DNA of 64,000 bases from assembly GCA_963975425.1 (NCBI GenBank), contig CAXBGS010000010.1, forward strand, positions 248,001-312,000. The letters run 5' to 3'. Shown here in pieces: positions 18,778 to 27,062 of this stretch. Origin of the DNA: CAXBGS01 sp963975425. GTDB taxonomy: Bacteria; Planctomycetota; Planctomycetia; Pirellulales; Pirellulaceae. A program made the translations under genes and the position numbers. The stretch's first letter is position 1; every line of letters begins with the position of its first letter. The notes beneath the pieces were generated by a model. That model did not search any database and was not told where the DNA came from. It was given only the letters and a program-made list of their open reading frames with translations.

Positions 18778-21183
18778 ATGCGTAGCTTCCCTGTTCGTGA
18801 CGATTCCACACCGATTGCCGCGCGTATGCCCGCTAGGTCACCTGCAAAATTATGTTTCGCCCTGCTGGGATTCGCGGTGTTCGCCGCGGGTGCGAGCGAA
18901 ATTTTTGCACAAGAATCATCGATTTCCACCGCAGAAACAGACCTGATCCGTCGGGGAAAAGCGGTCTACCGCGAGTCCTGTGCCGATTGCCACGGTGAGG
19001 CCGGCCAAGGGGCCCCTGGGACGTACGAATCACCGCTAGTGGGTGATGAAACCATCGGCCAATTGACCGCTCGGATCACCGAAACCATGCCCGAGGGCGA
19101 TCCCGAGGCTTGTGTCGGCGAGGACGCCGCCGCGGTTGCAAACTTTATCCACCATGCGTTCTACAGCGCCGCCGCGAGACTTCGAAATCGGCCGCCGCGA
19201 ATCGAACTGGCGCGACTGACCGGCCAACAATTGCGTCAGAGCTTGGCCGATTTGTACGAGCATTTCTACGACGACGCCTGGATCGACGATCGACGCGGAC
19301 TGGACGCCCATTATTTCAACGACGGCCGCTGGAACCCTAAGAAACAGGTTATCCAGCGCATTGACCCAAGTGTGCACTTCGATTTCGGCAACGAGGGCCC
19401 CGGCCATGGAGTCGAACCCGAGGAGTACTACGTTCTGTGGAATGGGTCGCTCAAGGTCAACCGAACAGGTCGGTACGAAATCATCCTGCGCAGCACTTGC
19501 TCATGCATGATGTACTTTGGAAATCAAGAACGTGAACTCATCAACAATCACGTTCAATCCGAAGGACGCGAAGAGTTCCGCCGAACGCTGCGATTGGTCG
19601 CCGGACGTGTGTACCCGATGAAGATCGAGTTCACGCAACGAAAACGTAAAACGAAACAGCCACCGGCAAAAATCTCGCTGCGTTGGAAAACCCCAGGCGG
19701 TGTCGAGCAAGTGATCCCAACGCGCCATCTGATTCCGGCGGCGTACCCGGCAACGTTCGCGTTGCAAACCAGTTTGCCACCTGATGATCGCAGCTATGGA
19801 TACGAACGCGGCACCGACATCAATCGTCAGTGGGATGAGTCCACGACGAATGCCGCACTTGAATTCGCGCAAGCGGCGGCCGACGAACTTTGGCCGCGCT
19901 ATCGTCACCAACACCGCAAAGAAAAGCACAACGGCCGCGAATTGCTCGAGCAATTCCTTGCCGAACTGGTCCAAACGGCACTGCGCGGCCCGGTCAATCA
20001 AGAACAGCGAGTCAAGTACATCAACCGTTCGTTGCAATTGCACTTGGACGACGCCGAAGCGATCAAGCGATGCATGCTTGTCACACTGAAGTCGCCCACC
20101 TTTTTGTACCCGTCACTCGATACCCAGCAGACAGAGTCTCGACGGGTCGCCAACCGTTTGACGCTGGCCTTGTACGATTCACTGCCCGCCGAGGAATGGT
20201 TACTCAAGCGGGCGGAAAAGAATCAGCTGCAAAGTGAAAAACAAATTCGAGAGACAGCCGAGCGCATGATTCGCGACTATCGTGCGGCCGGAAAAGTCGC
20301 TGCGCTGATGCGGCAATGGCTGGACATCCCGGATGACGCCACAATCACCAAAGATCAACAGCAGCATCCCGGTTTTGACCGCGCACTTGTGGAAGACCTG
20401 AAATCGTCGCTGGATCATTTCGTCGATGACATCGTCTGGAGCGAGTCGAGCGACTTTCGCGAATTGTTGACCGCGGACTGGACCTACACGACAGACCAGT
20501 TGGCGGATTTTTACGGCCCGTCTTGGCGGCCAGTCGAGGATCAGGGCCCAACGTTACGCCGGAGCGTCGGCGACGCTAAACATCGTCATGGAATTTTGAC
20601 GCATCCGCTGTTGATGAGTCATTTCGCCTATCATCAAACGTCTTCACCGATCCACCGCGGCGTGTTTCTTGTCAGGCACGTCTTGGGACGGACACTAAGA
20701 CCGCCCGACGCGGCGTTCTCGCCACTGAACCCCGACCTGCATCCGAACCTGACCACACGGCAACGTGTGGCGATGCAAACCAACGAAGTGAATTGCCAAG
20801 TCTGCCACGCAAAGATCAATTCGCTGGGATTCGCGATGGAGCACTTTGACGCGACCGGCTGTTACCGCGAGCAGGAACGAGGCCAACCTATTGATGCGAG
20901 CGGCAGCTACATCGACCTTACAGGACAATTGATCTCGTTTAACGGTACCGCCGAACTGGCTGAGTACTTGGTCGATAGTCGCGATTGTCATCGAGCCTTC
21001 GTCGAAGCCGCCTTTGAACACATGATTAAACAACCCATTGCTGCGTTCGGATTCGACCTCGCGGATCGGTTGACCGACCAATTTGCGGCGAACCATTTCA
21101 ACATCCGTCGTTTATTCGTCGAAATCGCGGTCGTCGCGGCAATGGCCGCAAAAGATCACGAGAACACGGCCGACAGCGCCTAA
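18778..21183 (+). CDS. Planctomycete DUF1587/1592/1588/1585-type protein with cytochrome c domain
   Basis: An exported haem-binding protein of a large planctomycete family. It has a hydrophobic signal segment (residues about 24-44; a second start at 18826 would put this at the very N-terminus), a CADCH haem motif near residue 68 in a cytochrome c fold, a PA14-like beta domain at about 215-325 (YYVLWNGSLKVNRTGRYEI), then DUF1592/DUF1588 regions with CQVCH near 675 and the DUF1585 C-terminus. The family usually stands next to a DUF1552 protein, as it does here 93 bp downstream. Periplasmic electron transfer or carbohydrate binding is suggested by the domains; the substrate is unknown. Confidence 0.9.
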   Translation: MRSFPVRDDSTPIAARMPARSPAKLCFALLGFAVFAAGASEIFAQESSISTAETDLIRRGKAVYRESCADCHGEAGQGAPGTYESPLVGDETIGQLTARITETMPEGDPEACVGEDAAAVANFIHHAFYSAAARLRNRPPRIELARLTGQQLRQSLADLYEHFYDDAWIDDRRGLDAHYFNDGRWNPKKQVIQRIDPSVHFDFGNEGPGHGVEPEEYYVLWNGSLKVNRTGRYEIILRSTCSCMMYFGNQERELINNHVQSEGREEFRRTLRLVAGRVYPMKIEFTQRKRKTKQPPAKISLRWKTPGGVEQVIPTRHLIPAAYPATFALQTSLPPDDRSYGYERGTDINRQWDESTTNAALEFAQAAADELWPRYRHQHRKEKHNGRELLEQFLAELVQTALRGPVNQEQRVKYINRSLQLHLDDAEAIKRCMLVTLKSPTFLYPSLDTQQTESRRVANRLTLALYDSLPAEEWLLKRAEKNQLQSEKQIRETAERMIRDYRAAGKVAALMRQWLDIPDDATITKDQQQHPGFDRALVEDLKSSLDHFVDDIVWSESSDFRELLTADWTYTTDQLADFYGPSWRPVEDQGPTLRRSVGDAKHRHGILTHPLLMSHFAYHQTSSPIHRGVFLVRHVLGRTLRPPDAAFSPLNPDLHPNLTTRQRVAMQTNEVNCQVCHAKINSLGFAMEHFDATGCYREQERGQPIDASGSYIDLTGQLISFNGTAELAEYLVDSRDCHRAFVEAAFEHMIKQPIAAFGFDLADRLTDQFAANHFNIRRLFVEIAVVAAMAAKDHENTADSA

Positions 21184-21276
21184 ATTCGACAGGCTGATAT
21201 ACTACGTCCAGGTGTGACATCCGCGTGATTTATTTCCGCCGAGATTTCAATCCACCAATACAACCCGAGGAACTCA

Positions 21277-22614
21277 ATGAGCCGTTCTTTTAATCGACGC
21301 GAGTTTACAAAGCGACTCGGCATCAGCGCGGCGGCCGCTAACATGGTGCTCGCCCTGCCCAGCCTGGGCTACGCCGACTCGACCCGTCGCAAGCAACGAC
21401 TTGTGTTCGTGTTCAGTCCAAACGGTGTCATCCCCAAACACTTCTGGCCCGATAAAGCCGGACGCGATTTTGATTTGAAACGAATCCTTCAACCGCTAAC
21501 GCCGCTGAAAGATCACGTCCTGTCCCTGCAAGGTGTTTGCAACAAGATCAAAGGTGACGGCGACGGGCACATGCGAGGCATTGGCTGTTTGCTGACTGGC
21601 GTCGAACTCTTTCCGGGCGACGTGCAAGGCGGCAGCGATACGCCCGCCGGATGGTCTACAGGAATCTCGATTGATCAACACCTCAAGAATCAATTGCAAG
21701 CCGACGAGGCGACTCGCACACGTTTCGGTTCGCTTGAATTCGGCGTGTTGGTCCCCAGCCAAGCTGACACATGGACACGCATGTGTTATGCCGGGCCGAA
21801 CCGGCCCGTCGCTCCCATTAGCGACCCGTATCAGATGTTCGACAAACTGTACGGACAAAAACAGAACCGCAAAATGCTGGCCAGCGTTCTGGATGACTTG
21901 ACCGACGATCTGAAGAAAATTCAGCAGACCGTTGGCATGGAAGACCGCCAAATCCTTCAACAACATCTATCGATGGTCCGCCGCGTCGAACTCGATCTAC
22001 AAACCGAACTTGCCGCACCGAAACGCGACAAGCAGACCGCCGCGGACATCCCCAAGCTGCCGCCTAATGTTGCCGAAGACGATGACAACATGCCTCAGAT
22101 CAGCAAAATGCAGATCGAAATGGTCGTCAACAGTATGGCAGCCGATTTCACGCGCATCGCCAGCATTCAAATGACCAAGAGTGTTGGTAACGCCAGGATG
22201 CGTTGGCTGGACATCGACGAAGGGCACCATTCGATTTCACATGAACCAGACAGCAACGAATCCGCATACGAAAACTTAATCAAGATCAACACGTGGTACT
22301 GCGAGCAGGTCGCGCACCTGGCGAAACGTCTTTCCGAAACACCCGAACCGGGCGGTGAAGGAAACCTGCTGGACAACACCACCATCATTTGGACCAACGA
22401 GCTAGGAAAGGGCAATTCGCACACTCGCGACAACATCCCGTTCATCATGGTCGGCGGCGGACTCGGCTTTGATACAGGTCGGGCCATGAAATTCGACAAC
22501 GTCCCTCACAACCGACTGCTGCTTAGCATTCTCGAAGCGATGGGTTATCCGCAAAAATCGTTCGGCAATGCGGACTACTGTGGCGACGGGCCACTGACCG
22601 GGCTATTCAGCTGA
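21277..22614 (+). CDS. DUF1552 family exported protein
   Basis: A 445-aa protein beginning MSRSFNRREFTKRLGISAAA, a twin-arginine-like export signal, followed by the DUF1552 core (LVFVFSPNGVIPKHFWP near residue 41; GIGCLLTGVELFPGDVQGG; WTNELGKGNSHTRDNIPFI near 375). The fold belongs to the alkaline-phosphatase/sulfatase-like group in related families, but no activity has been shown that I can name. It pairs with the upstream cytochrome protein and is probably co-transcribed. Confidence 0.92.
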   Translation: MSRSFNRREFTKRLGISAAAANMVLALPSLGYADSTRRKQRLVFVFSPNGVIPKHFWPDKAGRDFDLKRILQPLTPLKDHVLSLQGVCNKIKGDGDGHMRGIGCLLTGVELFPGDVQGGSDTPAGWSTGISIDQHLKNQLQADEATRTRFGSLEFGVLVPSQADTWTRMCYAGPNRPVAPISDPYQMFDKLYGQKQNRKMLASVLDDLTDDLKKIQQTVGMEDRQILQQHLSMVRRVELDLQTELAAPKRDKQTAADIPKLPPNVAEDDDNMPQISKMQIEMVVNSMAADFTRIASIQMTKSVGNARMRWLDIDEGHHSISHEPDSNESAYENLIKINTWYCEQVAHLAKRLSETPEPGGEGNLLDNTTIIWTNELGKGNSHTRDNIPFIMVGGGLGFDTGRAMKFDNVPHNRLLLSILEAMGYPQKSFGNADYCGDGPLTGLFS

Positions 22615-22652
22615 CCGGACTGCAGGGCTGACCGGGCTATTCAGCTGACCGG
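22594..22652. repeat. 25-bp direct repeat crossing the DUF1552 stop codon
   Basis: The last codons and stop of the DUF1552 gene (22594-22618) are repeated exactly at 22628-22652, with a third partial copy to about 22670. The period is 34 bp. One of several such stop-crossing duplications in the window. Confidence 0.85.
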
Positions 22653-22680
22653 GCTACAGAGTTGACCGGCGACCAACCGG

Positions 22681-22733
22681 TTACTCGCGAGTAACATGGC
22701 ACCCGCGGGTAATCCTGCGCCCGCAGGATTACC
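22681..22733. terminator. Paired palindromes between convergent genes
   Basis: TTACTCGCGAGTAA (22681-22694) is a perfect palindrome, and GGTAATCCTGC/GCAGGATTACC (22708-22733) forms an 11-bp stem with a 4-nt loop. They lie between the convergent DUF1552 and rarA genes; a bidirectional terminator is the likely role, though there is no T-tract. Confidence 0.5.
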
Positions 22734-22867
22734 TGCACCCGCGACGAGCTTGGCTGACCTGACACCCAGGTGAGTCAACAAACGCAAATTCGGTTTCCGC
22801 GGCCGTTGTCGAGTCGTTTCAGCGTCTGATTCCTGCCATCGCGCGCATCGCTGATGCCGATGCATCG

Positions 22868-24190
22868 TCAGTTGTCTTTCAATCGCTTTCGAATTTTTTG
22901 CAGCCGTGTTTTTAGCTCGGCTTCGTAGCCACGATCGACGGGCTCGTAGTAGGTCCGGTCGACGCCCAAGTATTCCTGCGCGGCGATCCCATCGTCGGTG
23001 TCATGTGAGTAGACGTAGTTTTCGCCATGCCCTAGCGATTTCGCGCCAGAGTAATGCGAATCTCGCAAGTGCTTTGGTACCGGGACGATCTGTTTCTCGC
23101 GAACATCTCGCCGAGCCTGACCGATTGCCGTCGTCGCCGCATTACTTTTCGGGGCCAGCGCCAGATAGGCAACCGTTTGGCTAAGCGTCAATTGGCATTC
23201 CGGCAACCCGACAAACTCACACGCCTGCATCGCCGCGACGGCCAGCGACAATGCGTGCGGGTCAGCGTTTCCCACGTCCTCACTGGCCAAAATGACCAGA
23301 CGCCGACACAAAAACCGAATGTCTTCGCCGCCCTCGAGCATGCGTGCGAGCCAATAGACGCTGGCGTCCACGTCGCTGCCGCGAATGCTCTTGATCATAG
23401 CGCTAATCAAATCGTAGTGATCGTCGCCGGTTCCATCGTACCCGGCCAAACGGCTGCCCAACGATTCCACGGCGGCATCGCGCCCGACATGCTTTGCGTC
23501 ACCACTGCTTCGAACCGCGATTTCGAGGGCGGTCAGCGCACGACGCGCGTCGCCTTCGCACGCTTGTGATAAATACTCGATGGCATCGTCATCAACGGCC
23601 ACACCATCGGTGCCCAAGCCTCGACCTTTGTCCGCAACGGCACGGCGCAACAGAGAATCGATGTCGCTCGGCTCCAGCGATTCGAGCTGGAACAGTTGGC
23701 TGCGACTTAGCAGTGCGGAATTGACTGAAAAGTGTGGATTACTGGTCGTAGCACCGATCAGTGAGACGATGCCGGCTTCGACATCCGGCAACAACGCGTC
23801 TTGCTGCGTTTTACTGAACCGATGAATTTCGTCGATGAATAGCAGCGGCGTTGGATCACCGACGGACACCTTGTCGCGCGCCCACGACAAGATCTCGCGA
23901 ACGTCTTTCACGCCACTGGAAACCGCACTTAAGGTTCGTAACTCGCTGTGCGTTTCAATGGCCAGCAGATGGGCAAGCGTTGTCTTTCCGGTACCCGGCG
24001 GACCGTACAAGATCACCGAACCCAGGCGGCCGGCGTCGATCATCCGCCTCAGCAGTTTCCCTTCGCCTAAGATGTGCTGCTGTCCTATGTATTCCGACAG
24101 CCGTTGTGGACGCATCCTTGCGGCGAGCGGTTGCGCCCGATCGAGATGATCCGATTCGGCGGCTTCGAAAAGGGACGGATTTTGACTCAT
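22868..24190 (-). CDS. rarA: Replication-associated recombination protein A (RarA/MgsA AAA+ ATPase)
   Basis: AAA+ clamp-loader-like ATPase acting at stalled replication forks. Walker A GPPGTGKT (63-70), Walker B LLFIDEIHR (116-124), sensor-1 region GATTSNPHFSVN and the RarA C-terminal domain (HYDLISAMIKSIRGSDVDA, YLALAPKSNAA) are all present. The start at the ATG at 24190 (MSQNPSLFEAAE) gives 440 aa, the usual length; the open frame upstream to 24319 overlaps the divergent DUF1499 gene and is not used. Confidence 0.95.
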   Translation of the reverse strand: MSQNPSLFEAAESDHLDRAQPLAARMRPQRLSEYIGQQHILGEGKLLRRMIDAGRLGSVILYGPPGTGKTTLAHLLAIETHSELRTLSAVSSGVKDVREILSWARDKVSVGDPTPLLFIDEIHRFSKTQQDALLPDVEAGIVSLIGATTSNPHFSVNSALLSRSQLFQLESLEPSDIDSLLRRAVADKGRGLGTDGVAVDDDAIEYLSQACEGDARRALTALEIAVRSSGDAKHVGRDAAVESLGSRLAGYDGTGDDHYDLISAMIKSIRGSDVDASVYWLARMLEGGEDIRFLCRRLVILASEDVGNADPHALSLAVAAMQACEFVGLPECQLTLSQTVAYLALAPKSNAATTAIGQARRDVREKQIVPVPKHLRDSHYSGAKSLGHGENYVYSHDTDDGIAAQEYLGVDRTYYEPVDRGYEAELKTRLQKIRKRLKDN

Positions 24191-24227
24191 ACCGATTGCC
24201 AACCTAAGTGACCGGAAAACACGACGC

Positions 24228-24680
24228 ATGATCGGATACATCTTCCTGGCGATCACCGCCGCTATCATCCTGGCGATCTGCATGCAAATCGACAACTGGC
24301 AGCGAGATTGGACGACCAATTTTGCCGAAACCGACGCTTCGGACGCTGATCCAGATTTACATCCCTGGATTCTGAATCATTCATCGAGGGACGTTGCCGA
24401 CAGAATTTCCGAATGGACCGCTTCGAAGTCGGGCTGGGAACTCGTTGGCGAAGAAGAAAAGCCCGACGATTCGATCCGTTTGCACCTGACGCGGACCACC
24501 CGAGTGTTCCGGTTTGTCGACGACATCCACGTGACGATCGCCGCAGAGCGTCACGGCGAAGACAGCGATCCCCATCGATCCATCGTGACGGCGTCCAGTC
24601 AGTCGAGGGTCGGCAAGGGTGACCTCGGCCAGAACCCTCGTAATCTAAAGCAATTGGCGACGGTCTTTTCGAACTGGTAA
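24228..24680 (+). CDS. DUF1499 family membrane-anchored protein
   Basis: A 150-aa protein with one N-terminal transmembrane helix (residues about 3-21) and a C-terminal SSQSRVGKGDLGQNPRNLK segment that matches the DUF1499 signature (SRxGKxDLGxNxxR). Function unknown for the family. It starts 37 bp from the divergent rarA, so the two promoters must overlap. Confidence 0.8.
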   Translation: MIGYIFLAITAAIILAICMQIDNWQRDWTTNFAETDASDADPDLHPWILNHSSRDVADRISEWTASKSGWELVGEEEKPDDSIRLHLTRTTRVFRFVDDIHVTIAAERHGEDSDPHRSIVTASSQSRVGKGDLGQNPRNLKQLATVFSNW

Positions 24681-24848
24681 TCGGAACCGAGCGGTCACGA
24701 CATCCAACGCAGACGTTTGCAGCATGCACAGTCAACCATTCAGCGCTAACAGCTCAGGGTCCATCGATCGACGTCGCCCGATCGGAGCGGACGGGCGAGA
24801 GCAATGGATCCGCGCCATCGTGCTACAAGAGGTTTGCCGGTGCCAAGG

Positions 24849-27044
24849 TTAGTTTCCGAACCCGGGTGGCAACCCTCCGCCAAACCCTCCTGGCGGCATG
24901 CCGCCAGGAGCTCCGCTTGATCCGGCTGCATCGGCTTTACTTTGAATCAACTCGGATCGCTGAATTCGCAGATCGCTGTACGTACTCTCGGGAATCACAT
25001 AGTACCAATCGGCAAACCTGGCGTTCAGCTCCGCGACACGGCGTTTCGCAGCGTCGATCTTGTCCTTACGTTCGTCCAATTTCCGCTGGTTCTCTTTGGT
25101 GATCTTCTCTTGCTCGGCTTCCAAACGCTCTTGTTTTTCTTCGTCCGTTAGCTCGTCAAGCTCACCGACGGGCTCGGACTTGTCCATCGATTCATCGGGA
25201 TCCGCAGGTGCCTCATCCGCGGATTCCTTTTTCCCGTCTTCAGCGGCGTCATCTTCAGCCGTTTTGTCTTCGGCCGTTGTGTCCTCCGCATCGTCGGGCG
25301 TCGACGATGCATTTGCTTTGTCGCCTTCGCTATCGCTACCACCGTCGTCCGTGGTACCGGAATCTTTCTCTTCGGACTCGCCAGACGAGTCGGCATCGTC
25401 TTGGTCACCAGATGCATCTTCGTCCACATCTTGAGCCCCGCCACTGACCGTCGCTTCGCCCGATCCCGCCGCATCAGTCTCGCCGGATGCTTCTTCGACC
25501 GCGTCTTCCGCTACATCGTCAGCTTTGGATTCATCGGCCGCACCTTCATCGACAGCCTCTGTCTCGTCGGATGATTTCGCGTCTTCTGCATTGGCATCAT
25601 CCGCGTCTTTGGATTCGCCAGCATCCTTCGGTTCATCCGCCTTTTCCGTTTCTTCTGAGCTCGAGGCGGAATCCGACTCGGCTTCCTCGCCGCCAGCCAT
25701 CTCTTTCTTCGCTTCCGCCTTGCTATCGGCATCAGGATCGTTCAATTCGGCCGGCAAGTCCTTTGTCGCTGCACCATCGAGCTCGCCAAGTAACGCCTCG
25801 AGGTCTTCCAGAGTCTTGGGGACTTCTTGCAAATCCGGCGGCGGGAACTTTGACTCATCAACCAAGGTGGTGACCAGCAGGTATCGATTCAGGCCGTCGG
25901 ACGACTGATCTTCCTCACCTTCCTCAGGCTCTTCGTCGCCTTCTTCGGTGAGCCCCGAAACGTTACCGAACCGCAAGACGTACTTCACACCGTCCTTGAG
26001 TCCCACCGTCATTTCACCGTTGGCCGATAGAATCTCGACTTGACCGCCGCTGCCACTGGCGGGATAGAAACCACGCTGGGCCAACGAAGCGACGGCTTCG
26101 TTATCGGAGACGAGTTCTTTGTCGGCACGCAAATTTTCGCTCATGCCTTTTGGCTTACGCACGACGTCTGCAATCTTAAGATCATCAAGTGCATTTTTCA
26201 GATCGTTCAGCCTCGTCGTGTTCAGCTGCTCGTCGTCGCCCAGTTCGACCTTTTTCGGATCGGCGTTGGGATTGTTTTTGTCAAACTCGGACAGTTCGTC
26301 CAGTTTCCACTGTGAACCATCCATCGACACCTTCGCATTGTAGTTCCGGCTTAGCGATAGCCCACTGAGCCCGAGGGACGCGTTGTAGTCTTTGATTTCG
26401 ACATTCTCGATATCGATGCTGCTGAGTTGCAGCAAGTCGTCTTCGATCCACGCATTGAACTGGGTCGTCAGTGGCGAGTCATCGAGCGAAACAACGTAGA
26501 CTGGATCTTGTCCGGGCTTGCGAACATAACGTTGGCCCTCGCGATCCTTTACCGGGTCGCCGATGATCAGCGAAGCGAGATTCTTTTGCGATGCGTCTTT
26601 AAACGTCACCAGTCGTCCGACACCGGTATCACCGACTTCCAACTCTTCTAGTTTTGGTTCGGCGACGCCCAAATCATCGTGGTCTTCGGCGTTCTCGGTT
26701 TGCACGTCCAAGATTTTCAGATCGACCAATGCGTTCGCGGCATCCTTCATCTGCTCGACGGCATCGGCCGGGTAACCATCCCGCGAGGGTATCGTCCAAG
26801 CGCCCGATTCTCGGTCCTTGCGTACTTCGAACGTGGCAAGTTTTCCTTGCTCTTCGTCAAAGGTCACAATTTTCATGCTGGCAGCGGTCAACGGATCTTT
26901 AAATTCTGCGAACAGATCCGTATTGATCAGCGGCGCAACACCGCCGTCGTCACGCGAAGCCGATGGCCATGCGACCGCAGCAGCGATCGCAAGCGAAACG
27001 CCAGCAGCCACCCAAAACAATCCAGTTTTCTTGGTTTCGTTCAC
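24849..27044 (-). CDS. DUF4340 protein of the Gld-like ABC cassette, with long acidic insert
   Basis: A 731-aa membrane-anchored protein: one N-terminal helix (about residues 8-26), DUF4340-type repeats (about 35-370; LVTFKDASQKNLASLIIGDP, YVRKPGQDPVYVV), then a 260-residue stretch made almost only of Glu, Asp, Ala, Ser and Lys (about 375-640), a charged coiled coil (about 640-695) and a Gly/Pro-rich end. It starts at a GTG 18 bp behind the GldFG-like gene, so it is co-transcribed. The family is a regular companion of Gld-type ABC permeases. The acidic insert is disordered by composition; its role is unknown. Confidence 0.85.
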   Translation of the reverse strand: MNETKKTGLFWVAAGVSLAIAAAVAWPSASRDDGGVAPLINTDLFAEFKDPLTAASMKIVTFDEEQGKLATFEVRKDRESGAWTIPSRDGYPADAVEQMKDAANALVDLKILDVQTENAEDHDDLGVAEPKLEELEVGDTGVGRLVTFKDASQKNLASLIIGDPVKDREGQRYVRKPGQDPVYVVSLDDSPLTTQFNAWIEDDLLQLSSIDIENVEIKDYNASLGLSGLSLSRNYNAKVSMDGSQWKLDELSEFDKNNPNADPKKVELGDDEQLNTTRLNDLKNALDDLKIADVVRKPKGMSENLRADKELVSDNEAVASLAQRGFYPASGSGGQVEILSANGEMTVGLKDGVKYVLRFGNVSGLTEEGDEEPEEGEEDQSSDGLNRYLLVTTLVDESKFPPPDLQEVPKTLEDLEALLGELDGAATKDLPAELNDPDADSKAEAKKEMAGGEEAESDSASSSEETEKADEPKDAGESKDADDANAEDAKSSDETEAVDEGAADESKADDVAEDAVEEASGETDAAGSGEATVSGGAQDVDEDASGDQDDADSSGESEEKDSGTTDDGGSDSEGDKANASSTPDDAEDTTAEDKTAEDDAAEDGKKESADEAPADPDESMDKSEPVGELDELTDEEKQERLEAEQEKITKENQRKLDERKDKIDAAKRRVAELNARFADWYYVIPESTYSDLRIQRSELIQSKADAAGSSGAPGGMPPGGFGGGLPPGFGN

Positions 27045-27062
27045 CGATGCACTCTTCTAAAA